Assembly: GCA_032717465.1 (NCBI GenBank)
Contig: JAVRFU010003718.1
Coordinates: forward strand, 2,964,445 to 3,028,444
Source: Coenobita brevimanus
Taxonomy: Eukaryota > Arthropoda > Malacostraca > Decapoda > Coenobitidae
Length of the DNA stretch: 64,000 nucleotides
Direction of reading: 5' to 3'
Below, one piece after another: positions 32,906-41,599 of this stretch. The notes below the pieces were generated by a model. That model was not told the origin of the DNA. It ran no database searches and saw nothing but the letters and a program-made list of their open reading frames with translations. The number at the start of each line of letters is the position of its first letter. Within the stretch, counting starts at the first letter, position 1. The translations under genes and the position numbers were made by a program.

Positions 32906-33735
32906 CTATCTATCTATCTATCTATTGCCAGACGCCTCAATCCCGTTTGGGGTGGCCACAAACAAACAACCATAGGGGCATTTGTCTTCTTAGTATAATA
33001 GGAAAAGTGTATGGTAGGATACTTATTGACAGAGTTAGAGAAAGAACAGAGAAATTAGTTGGAGAAGAACAGGGAGGCTTTAGGAAGGGAAGAGGTTGTG
33101 TAGATCAGATATTCATTCTCAGCCATCTTTAGCTGGAAAAGTTTCTAGAGAAGGGAAAGAAGTTGTATGCGGCATTCATGGATTTGGAGAAAGCATATGA
33201 CAGGGTGGATAGACAAGGATTGTGGAAAGTGTTGAGAATATATGGAGTAGATGGAAAGTTGTTGAATGCTGTGAAGAGTATGTACGATGGTGCGAAGGCT
33301 GCAGTGCGTGTGGATGGTGATCTAAGTGAATTTTTCTCTTTGAAGGTTGGGTTGAAACAGGGATGTGTCATGTCTCCATGGTTGTTCAATCTGTACATGG
33401 ATGGGGTAATAAAGAGGTACAAGGTAGGGTAGTGGATGATGTTGAGTGGCCATGGTGAACGAGAGGATAGTGTTTGGAAACTCCCTGTACTGTTGTTTGC
33501 AGATGATACCGTGTTGTTGAGTGAAGACGTATTGGAGAGCATGCAAGGCTTGGTGGATGAGTTACTGGGAGAGTGTGTAAGAAACGGTTCAGCAAAGGTG
33601 AATGGTCAGGGAACCAGTAAAGTGATGGTCTGATGAGAGAGGTGAAGCTCAGCTGAATGTACAGCGAGGTTGGATGGTGAGGAATTGGAAAGTGTGAGTA
33701 CGTTTAAGTACTTGGGTAGTGTGATGAGTAAGGAT
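32905..33735. mobile_element. LINE-A with inverted 5' part (twin-priming structure)
   Basis: At 32,905-32,968 lies the LINE-A 3' end in reverse (TATCTATCTATTGCCAGACG, GGGGTGGCCACAAACAAAC). Directly after it, on the + strand, comes the LINE-A RT: GICLLSIIGKVYGRILIDRV, GGFRKGRGCVDQIF, AAFMDLEKAYDRVDRQGLWK, KVGLKQGCVMSPWLFNLY, LPVLLFADDTVLLSE. The 3' end and internal part are thus in opposite orientations, as when two primers are used during LINE insertion. A small indel near 33,127 and a stop after IKRYKVG break the frame. It lies inside LINE-E. Confidence 0.85.
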
Positions 33736-34325
33736 GGCACTGTTTTCAAGTGAAGTGCTTGCCATATTTAGCCATCAGGGAAGAAAGGTTGCAGGAACAT
33801 CCTTGAAAGCAGTGATAAAAACAGGGAATCCGGTGAGCATGGAAGTGAAAAAGTTACTACATGAGTACGCTATTGTGATACCAACTCTAACTGCTGTCTA
33901 AAGTGAACTTGGACGTTGTTGGAAGGACACAAGTCAAAAGTGAGAGCAGTGGAAATGAGTTATTTAAGAGGAGCCTGTGGAGTTTAACAATTGGAGAGAC
34001 AGGCTGACAAATTGTTCACAACTGCAGTTGTGGTGTTTTTTTATGTGGATGTGACCACAAGAATCAACATTATTTTGAGGAACACACTGAGCCTTTGGGC
34101 TTTTGGCCAGTGTGGAGAGGATGCTCTTCTCACAGGGTGAAACACTGACGAAGAGAGTGTACTTGTCCACTGAGCACCACTGAGGTCTGGAGGGGCAAAG
34201 AATTAATGGATGGCCGAGGATGAGATGGAGGGATGGGGTGGAGAGTCCTTGTATATGAGAGAGGGGGTGTGAGCTGGGAGCAATGGTCAAAAATGGCGGG
34301 GGACAGGGCGACTTGTTGTAAATAT
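33736..34325 (+). other. Interleaved mosaic of LINE-A and LINE-E sequence
   Basis: Short blocks identical to 32,310-32,900 alternate with blocks of the LINE-A 3' half, both in their native order. LINE-E blocks include GCCATATTTAGCCATCA, CAAATTGTTCACAACTGCA and AAAGAATTAATGGATGG. LINE-A blocks include GCATGGAAGTGAAAAAGTTA, AGCAGTGGAAATGAGTTATT, GATGAGATGGAGGGATGGGG and GGCGGGGGACAGGGCGACTT. No protein frame survives. It looks like a merged consensus of two aligned but unrelated sequences. Confidence 0.9.
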
Positions 34326-34520
34326 CAACATATTCATCAGAAGAAAGACTTGAAGAATCAATGAAGTTTAAACGTTGATCAATTTCTAGACACATCAACT
34401 GGTGGTCAACATTCCTGTAATTTCTAAGCCTGACCTACTGAATGAATTAAAGTGAATATTGGCTTCGTGGCACCAGGTATCAAAGACCATATAACTAGCA
34501 ATGGAACAGAAACATAAAAG
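34326..34520 (-). mobile_element. LINE-E, upstream half
   Basis: The - strand encodes RNYRNVDHQLMCLEIDQRL, NFIDSSSLSSDEYVDIYN, the part that normally precedes NNELRSIFDHCCP at 32,860. GACTTGAAGAATC here continues into AATGAAG, while at 32,905 the same word is followed by the LINE-A tail. This identifies the insertion point. Confidence 0.75.
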
Positions 34521-35098
34521 ATGTTGAAGTGCTCTTGGTGACAAAGTGGCTTGATTGGGGTCTGTTGGTTAAAAGGTCTGACCCTGGAAGAAAGTAAGGG
34601 TTGATGTTAAGGGGACTAATTGGTTACACTAAAAAGACTGTGGTAGTTTAAGAACAGAGGTCAATGCTGCTGTACAACTTAAGTAAAAGCACAATAAGGG
34701 TAACTTATATATAAACAGATATATACATATACAGTTAATAATACAAATTAAAACAGTCATCTAATAATAAAGCTAATAACACTGACACAATATAAAATTA
34801 TATATAAAACAACAGAGGTTAAAACTATGCACGAAAAGTAAAGCAGTCTGAGTGAGCCTGCTTCCTCAACATATGAGAAGGTGACTCCCCCCGTAATACA
34901 CACCTCCCCTCCAAAGACTGGCCAGAGAAAGTAAGACCACCTTAAACCTGGACAGGTATCAACAGCCAGCATCCCCTAGATTGGGACACTCAAGTACCAG
35001 CTGCTGCAGTCAATGGCACCAGACAGTTTTCAAAAAAAGGAATGGGCTTTCCCTCAAGGCGATGGCAATGCATCAGTGAAGGGGTAGGGCTGTATAAG
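34521..35098. other. Spacer; nothing recognised
   Basis: AT-rich with no recognised frame or element end. Confidence 0.4.
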
Positions 35099-35340
35099 TC
35101 CATGGTTGGTCACCTCCTGTAACTTGCTTGGTACAGGAAGTGTGCCCCATGCATGCTGCCAGGAGGGAAGGACAGCAGCCTAAATCACTGGGACATAAGC
35201 TCTGCTGCAGACAGGACAGGTCCATGGTTGGTCACCTCCTGTAGCTTGCTTGGAACAGAAAGTGTGCCCCATGCATGCTGCCAGGAGGTAGGGACTGCAG
35301 CCTTAATCAATGGGAAGGAATCTCTGTTGGTGACAGGTCT
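35099..35340. repeat. 121-bp direct repeat, two copies
   Basis: CCATGGTTGGTCACCTCCTG, GAAGTGTGCCCCATGCATGC and TGCCAGGAGG occur at 35,100-35,166 and again at 35,221-35,288, about 90% identical. Confidence 0.9.
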
Positions 35341-35453
35341 AACAGAGACATCAAGAATCACTGCTGCCCTTGCTGCCTCACTTCCTCAATCATTTCCCTG
35401 CGGTCCAATGTGGGCTGCCAACCAGCATGGTGGCACACGAGGTGGAACTTTCC

Positions 35454-35970
35454 TCAAATTTCCAACACTAAAGGGTGAGGAGAGTTGAAATGCTTAACGG
35501 CAGACAAGGCAGCCCTGCACTCACTAAAAATCATAAAACTAATTGCATCAAAGGTGAGGATATGCTGGAGAGCCAACAGAATTGCTGACAGCTTCACAGT
35601 AAAAATTAAGGCAGAGGAGGGTAGGGTGCCACTCTGGCTAAAATTACGGAAGACAAACTCAAATCCAATGCCGGCCGTCAGTAAAAATGGACAGACACAG
35701 CATGAGGGCAAAATGAACTAGAAGCTGGGTGTGGATCACCACATCTGATGTTACGGACTTTGGGGCGACGATATACCACCAAATCTGACTTAGGGTAACA
35801 CCCAGAGTGGAACAACAGATGTCTCCACACCAAAGACCAGAGTGAGTGGAAGACAGATCAGTCATGACTTCCTCTGTCTGAGAACTAAGGGGGCAAGGAA
35901 ATTGCGTATGGATGTCGTGCAAAGTGTGCTATGCAGAACTAAAAACAGCGTCATATGTTGGTGTTTCAGG
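35454..35970 (-). pseudogene. LINE-F RNase H domain (F2, 3' part)
   Basis: The - strand reads EVMTDLSSTHSGLWCGD, IVAPKSVTSDVVIHTQL and LCLSIFTDG; after a frameshift come GIGFEFVF, VKLSAILLALQHILTF and IFSECRAALSAVKHFNSPHP. TDG carries the first RNase H aspartate, and KLSAILLAL matches the AELxAILLAL helix carrying the catalytic glutamate in relatives. Here that E is K, and SDSRSAL is changed to SECRAAL. RNase H removes the RNA strand during element replication. This piece lies downstream of the F2 RT at 37.4-37.8 kb, with a LINE-D between. Confidence 0.75.
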
Positions 35971-36179
35971 AAGCCTCTGGACTCTGCACCAGCACCTCGC
36001 TATACAGCACTGATGCTGTAGCTCCAGCCTCAATACTCCTGCATACACAAGCAGGCCTGGGACAAGGGAGGTGCAAAAGGGTCCTGTAGCCAAACAAAGG
36101 CCTGTGTGATGTAGTCAAAGGTGCATAACCAGGCAGGGGCAGCTGAAGGAACCTAAGGCAAAGTGCCTGCAAACTGTTA

Positions 36180-37355
36180 CCTCTAAAAAACAAAAAACAA
36201 AATAACAAAGAGCCAAATTCAAGAACCATTCATTTTGAGATGCCTGGACACACTGCATTTAAAAGACTGGAGGTCTTAAGCTGTAGGAAATACTGAAGAA
36301 GGGAGGCAGTTCCAGAGTTGACCTGTTGTATACATGAAGGACTGAGAGTAATGGTTAACTCTTGCATCAGAGAGCTGGACAGAAAAGAGATGAGAGTTTG
36401 TTGCTGGATGGGTACTACGTGCCTGTCGTAGCAGACGAGGGATGCAAGCAGACAGTTCAGAGGAGCAGTGACCATTTAAGTAGCGATAAAGGATAACGAT
36501 GCAACAGTGAGGTGACGAAACAGAGGTTGAAGCGAGCCAGTAAGAGGAGGAGGATTAATGAGACAAAAAACCTTTGACACCACCCTACTGAGAAGAGCTG
36601 TATGCGGGGAACCTCCCCACACACAAGAGTTGTACTCCAGACAGGGACGAATAAAACCCATGTAAAAGGTCAACAACTGTGCAGGGGTAAAGAAGGCACC
36701 AAGTCAGCTTAGCACACCTAATCTTTTGGACGCAGATTTTACACGAGATGTAATACGTTCTTTCCATGATAAATCCCAAGAGAATTAAACCCCAAGTATG
36801 TTTAAAGATGATGCAGGATTGAGCTGGATACTATTAAAAACTGAAGGGTACTCCTATAGAAGACTGTCAGGTTGACAGATGTAAAAACTGAGTTTTTGAT
36901 GCATTAAAAACAACTTTACTTTTACCCCTGTCAGAGATATGAGCCAAGTCAAACATTTGGTGCACCATAGCCTCATCCCTTGTTTGTCGAAATTCCTGAG
37001 ATGGACGATGCAGGAAGCGAACAGAAAGGTGAAGGGTGGAGTCATCAGGGTATAAGTGGATAGAGTTAGATGTACTGCTTAGGTCACTGATGATAAAAAG
37101 GAAGAGAGCTGGTGATAGGACAGAGCCCTGAGGAACACCACTACTGATAACTCTAGGAGAAGAACAGTGGCCGTCTAAAACCGCAGCTATAGAATGACCA
37201 GAAAGGAAGCTATAGATGAAGGCACAGATAGAAGAACTGAAGCCATAAGAAGGCAGTTTGGAAATTAAAGATTTATACCAGACTCAACTAAAAGTCTTTG
37301 AGATGTCAAGTGAAATGGCAAAGCTTTTGCCAAAATCCTGAAAGGATTGGATAAC
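36180..37355 (-). mobile_element. LINE-D 3' half (D2)
   Basis: The - strand gives SFQDFGKSFAISLDISKTFS, SGVPQGSVLSPALFLFI, YPDDSTLHLSVRF, YMGFIRPCLEYNSCVWGG, AVVSKVFCLINPPPLTGSLQP and VTAPLNCLLASL. RT motifs A, B and C are recognisable, motif C as YPDD instead of YADD. Stops and frameshifts are frequent. The tail near 36,180-36,240 (GAATTTGGCTCTTTG and an A-rich stretch) corresponds to the LINE-D end. It is inserted in the LINE-F copy. Confidence 0.85.
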
Positions 37356-37777
37356 ACTAGAGCTTGATGGAGCAGGAGCAGGGTATGTCTGTCAGCAGCC
37401 TATCTAGTATGAGCTAGAACCTTTAAAAGGCTCACAACCTTCAGGCAAGAAGCCTTTATCTGCTTTAAATATGGGCTCAAAATAAGACAGGGGTCACAGA
37501 TGAGGCCTAAAAACCTCATTTCCATACCAGCAATCCTTTGGCCCAGATATACGGGTCAAGATGGGCCCCATGTAACTGGCAGAAATGCACTGCAATGGTC
37601 TCAGATGAGGAAAATCTAAAAGCCATGTTTCGGTGCCCTGGTAACAGAATGATTTATTGCAAGTTGCAGCCAGCACTCTGCCACCAACATACTGGATGCA
37701 GCAAAGGAGACAGAGACATCATCCATAAAGAGGAAGCTCTTCACTCCCTCTGCTAGGATCTCCACAATGCCAGTAAC
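37356..37777 (-). pseudogene. LINE-F RT, motif C segment (F2, middle part)
   Basis: The - strand reads TGIVEILAEGVKSFLFMDDV, SVSFAASRMLVAECWLQL, APKHGFRFSSSETIAVHFC and GAHLDPYIWAKGL, the RT active-site region (F.DD) and following helices of I/Jockey-type elements. The preceding residues (PQRSVLSVALFAVAVN, motif B) are found at 39,650, on the other side of a 1.87-kb insertion. Confidence 0.8.
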
Positions 37778-38174
37778 TCTTTCGACAGTTAGGGTAGCGG
37801 TGCAAAAGTCACCCGCTCGTTACTCGACAACGCAAGCTGTGTCGAACAAAATCGCCCACTGATGGAAGAAAGAAACATCATAAATTAGCACGTAATTTAT
37901 ATTCGCCAAACGTTTTTATCAACACCATATGCAAGCGCAACTATCTGAGATTATGTGAATAAAAAATCAGGCAGATAGAGGCATAAATAAAGGCAGGGGA
38001 AAATATAATTTAGCCAAACACCGCTCCCACACCGCAGCACGACCGTAAGGTAATTTCCTTTTGTGGTAAGTAAGACCAATCCGAATTGTTCAACAGTAAA
38101 TGTTTATATACCAAAATGTAGCTAATGAAATTTTGTAAAACTCTTTATTAGTAAAAATTACCATGAAACATATA

Positions 38175-38748
38175 CAGTAAGACCTCACTATAACGGACTA
38201 ATTGGGGCCCAAACCATTCCGAAAAATGCAAAATTCCGATAAAAGCAACATCCAGACTTCCCTCTGCTAATGGTAAACCGGACTTTTTCCGATATACTGT
38301 ATCAGACATTAGTCCAGATAGCATGAACAATTGTTAAACTGTTTTAACTACCATTGTGGTACCATACTGTGTTATAACTTCACTACAATAATCTATCTAT
38401 CTATCTATTACCAGACACCATAATCCCATATGGGGTGGCCATTTGACTCTGAGTTATTTGTTTTACAGGGAGGGGCACTAACCCTCCACCAACCCACTTG
38501 ACACGTAGGGAGCACATATGGTTTGGTCAAATGGTATAATATATATAATAATACTGTACCGTACACTGATAAACATGTTTTTTATTTACCTTATTGTGGT
38601 GAACACAGCTGAAGTGGTCAGGCAGTCCACACTGCTTTCTGCCTTTATCGGACTTTTTCTGATATACAGCAATTTAGTCAGGTAGATCCTCGAATCCGAC
38701 AAAAGCGAATTCTGAACTATTGAAGTCCTTTATATCGAGGTTACCCTG
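38175..38748. mobile_element. Tigger/pogo-like MITE with TA target duplication
   Basis: The left end is CAGTAAGACCTCACTATAA. The right end, read outward, is CAGGGTAACCTCGATATAA. Both are flanked by TA. The next satellite copy has AACATATATTTCTATGAG with a single TA where the filled copy has AACATA, TA, element, TA, TTTCCATGAG, so the empty site is visible in the same window. Subterminal CGGACTTTTTCCGATATAC words are mirrored by CGGACTTTTTCTGATATAC. There is no transposase frame. A SINE-H is nested at 38,390-38,540. Confidence 0.9.
38390..38540 (-). mobile_element. SINE-H copy nested in the MITE
   Basis: TATCTATCTATTACCAGAC and CCATATGGGGTGGCC (reversed LINE-A tail) are followed directly by GAGTTATTTGTTTTACAGGG, GGGGCACTAACCCTCCACC and GGGAGCACATATGGTTTGG (reversed leader). 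The total is about 150 bases, the most compact example of the family here. Confidence 0.75.
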
Positions 38749-39202
38749 TATTTCCATGAGGAAACGAGAAAGAAAGAAACATGGTAAATTAACACATTTT
38801 ATATTCACCATAAGCAAGTACAGTACAACCATTTGAGACTAAGTGAATACAAAATCAGGCAGATAAAGGCATAAATAAAGGCAAGGGAAAAAAATAATTC
38901 AGCAACAACGCTGGCCGTCCAAAACACCGTTCCAGCACTGCAGCACAACCGTAAGATAATTTCCTTTTGCGGAATGTAAAACCGACCCAAACTGTCCAAC
39001 AGGAAATGTTTGTATACCAAAATGTCACTAATCAAACATCATAAAACTCTTTCTCAGTAACAATTACCATAAAACATATATTTCTATGAGAAAACACAAA
39101 GGAAATAAAAAACATTGCAAATCAGCGCATAATTTATGTTCGCCAAACATTCTTTGCAACACCATAAGCAAGCACAACTATTAGAGATTACAAGGAATAA
39201 TA

Positions 39203-39450
39203 TCTATTTATCTATCTATTGCCAGATGCCTCAATCCCCCACAGGATGTCCACAAACAAACTGCCTCTACGTCGCCCTGTCCCACACCATTTCACTGCCC
39301 TGCTCCCAACTCACACCCCCCTCTCTCATAAACCTCTCCACCCCATCCCTCCATCTCACCGTTGGCCTTCCCCTCCCTCTCCTCCCCTCCACCAAACTCA
39401 AACACACTCTCCTCATCAGTCTCTCACCCTCCATCCTCTCCACATGGAAT
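39203..39450 (-). mobile_element. LINE-A 3' end
   Basis: The - strand reads HVERMEGERLMRRV, RGRGRPTVRWRDGVERFMRE, GGVSWEQGSEM and WDRAT, followed by the GTTTGTGG and GGCATCTGGCAATAGATAG tail. The C-terminal frame is open for 64 codons, so this copy is younger than the array at 12-13.9 kb. Confidence 0.9.
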
Positions 39451-39525
39451 AATAAAATCACTGAAATTGAAGCAAAACCAAGGGTCTGAGGACAAAAAGT
39501 TTAAGACGTACCGCGAGTGCAGAAA

Positions 39526-39526
<1 letters not shown>

Positions 39527-39557
<31 letters not shown>
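39527..39557 (+). repeat. Run of 31 G
   Basis: A pure G tract between GCAGAAAC and TCTACCAGC. An open antisense frame through it gives poly-Pro and is not meaningful. Confidence 1.
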
Positions 39558-39558
<1 letters not shown>

Positions 39559-39648
39559 CTACCAGCATTCAGCCAAGGCCGAGCCGGCCCACATCCTGAA
39601 TAATTGCTCGTGGTTGGACGCAGTCTGCGTCGTCCAGTAATGAGAGGG

Positions 39649-39733
39649 TTAACTGCAACAGCAAATAATGCTACACTCAAAACACTCCTCTGTGGCACCT
39701 CCTCCTCCTCAGAGTACAGCGGAGAGTTCACAT

Positions 39734-39779
<46 letters not shown>

Positions 39780-41565
39780 AAACTTCCTGTCAAAGAGGAA
39801 GTTCTGGATAAAAATGGGTAAGCAACCCCAAAGACCATAAAAATGGAGACTTGATAAACCGCCATCACACCAAGCTGCATCAAACCCCTTCTCAAGTCAC
39901 AATTGTATCTGGAAGCATATTTGGAGCAGATGGATGGTTCAAGGTAAATAACATTGTCCATGGTGGATCTATGGTTCTCCATAGTGGATCACATCTGCCT
40001 GAACCCACAGGGATTTAGATACAAACCCACCATTTTCTAAAAACAGTTTGCAAATGTACAATGTCAAAGAGGGTGTGCAGAAACTGGACACAATGGACCG
40101 GTCCTTCCCTGGCTTAAGGATCAGGATTATTGCCAGGTGTCAGCCAGTTGGCATCATCCCCTCCAGTTGAACAAGGCCAAGGACTCCTCCCCTAGATGGC
40201 GAATTACAGCATGTGGAATATCATCGTGTCCTGGAGCTGTGTCCATGCAGCAAGTACGGGCAGTTCTCTCTCAGTGAATAAGGTGTTGTCAGCCTCCCCT
40301 TCCCCGATGACTGAAAACCCAGCCCCAACCTCTCCTACCGCAATCACCAAAATATGGTGCTGAAGGCTTTCTCCTGGAAACAGTATAAATTGTTCAGCAA
40401 AAGCAGTAGCAACCACCTGAGATTCTGACACAATACCTCTACTGATCCTGGCCACTGGTGGGTTTGATGAACATTTCCCTTGTACCTTCCAAACCTGGCA
40501 TGGAGGAGTGGAGGAGTTAATGGACGAAGCACAGGCTGCCCAGGGGCTACACCGTGCATTCTTTATGGTCCACCTGTATTTTGCAAGGACTTGGTGGAAC
40601 TGCACCTTTAAAATCTCACTCCGTGTGCAGGGAAACTTGAGTATCCAGCTCTGTAGGCTCTGCAAACTGCTGCACACTTACTATTGCACTATGGCACAGG
40701 CCTATGAGGATAGCAGCCACTTGTTCTGGGAACTGCCCTCACACCTGCCTGGTAAAGAGTACAGGTGAAATGCAGTACAGCTTCATCAACACTATGAAAC
40801 TCCACCCCCAAGACTGAGGAACACTTGGGTCTTGAAAAAGGTCCCAGTCAGTCCAGTCCAGACACCAACAGGAAACCTGTGGTGTGGATGAACTGCCAGC
40901 TGCATCTAGTAAAACTGGGTAGTGGTCACTGCCATGGACATCAAAGACAATCCACATAAAATCTAGTGCACAGTCCGGTGATGACAGAATGATGTCAATA
41001 GCTAAAACGGTACCACTGTGAACTCCTATATGTGTAGGATCCCCAGTACTGAGGACAAAGAGGTCTCAATCCTCCATCACTGACACCAGCAAATAACGTC
41101 GTGGATTGGATAACATGTTTCCCCACAATGGATGGCTTCCGTTCAAATCCTCAAGGAGAATGAACTGCCATGGCAGCTGGTGAACCAATCCATCAAGGTT
41201 CTCTCAAATGGCAACAGTATTTGGAAGGCGACAGGTATTACACACTATGCACCTAATGCCTAGGTGCAGCTGAACTGCCACTGCCTGGAGAGAAAACTGC
41301 AGGGAAAATATGAAAGGCAAATCAGCACAGCGGAAGATGGCACAGCCACCCTGATGACCACCTGCAGGATGTGGGGTTGAGAATATTCCAGCATATCCCC
41401 TGGGTAGAGAAAATATCTGCTTCCTCAGAAAAGTGTCAAGCATGTGGTTGTTGCTGTGTAATATTTGCCGCACAAGGTGGGCCACGGGCAAACGAAGAGC
41501 CCGTCAGAGACACTCATGGTAAAGTAACCAAACACACACACACACAAACACACAAAAGAATCTAA
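39649..41565 (-). mobile_element. LINE-F copy F2: EN, pre-RT and RT motifs A-B
   Basis: On the - strand: GYAGIFSTPHPAGGHQGGCA (EN start region), PNTVAI, LLEDLNGSHPLWGN, GDPTHIGVHSG, DVHGSDHYPVLLD (EN motifs), the pre-RT WAACASSINSSTPPCQVWKVQ, then LNPCGFRQ, STMDNVIYLE, CDLRRGLMQLG and EEVPQRSVLSVALFAVAVN (RT). Motif A is frameshifted. EN nicks the target, RT copies the RNA. RT continues at 37,777 and RNase H at 35.7 kb, giving the I/Jockey order EN-RT-RNase H. Confidence 0.85.
39736..39777. repeat. CA microsatellite inside the LINE-F RT frame
   Basis: About 21 CA units. On the coding (-) strand it gives CVCVCVCV between GSFL and WDVNSPLY, where relatives have a short RVRVGDV-like stretch. 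Confidence 0.95.
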
Positions 41566-41599
41566 GACAATGTCAGTGGTGGTGTATCAGTTAACAAGG

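Larger units (their letters stand above)
25842..33360 (+). repeat. Large direct duplication, copy 1
   Basis: From the gap to at least 33,360 the order and sequence match 56,527-64,000: LINE-C, a 5'-leader fragment, LINE-B/A chimera, LINE-D, LINE-E, LINE-A. The offset is about 30,648 near 27.1 kb and about 30,641 at 33.36 kb. From 26,890 on, the copies are almost identical. At 25,842-26,890 copy 1 has many extra single bases and substitutions. Confidence 0.95.
37865..39200. repeat. 328-bp satellite, about 2.3 copies
   Basis: GAAAGAAACATCATAAATTA at 37,869, GAAAGAAACATGGTAAATTA at 38,773 and GGAAATAAAAAACATTGCAA at 39,101 mark three starts. After removing the MITE in the first copy (574 bases plus a 2-base duplication) both intervals are 328 bases. 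Shared words include CAGGCAGATARAGGCATAAA and AGCACAACCGTAAGATAATT. Confidence 0.9.
37778..39648. mobile_element. Compound insertion splitting LINE-F RT
   Basis: The F2 RT frame stops at AVAVN next to TTAACCCTCTCATTACTGG (read on the - strand from 39,652) and resumes at TGIVEIL at 37,777, near GTTACTGG. The insert contains the 328-bp satellite, a MITE, SINE-H, a LINE-A end and a poly-G run. The right edge resembles a TTAA-flanked piggyBac-type end. The left edge (AACTCTTTCGACAG) is not a clear match, so the enclosing element is uncertain. Confidence 0.6.
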
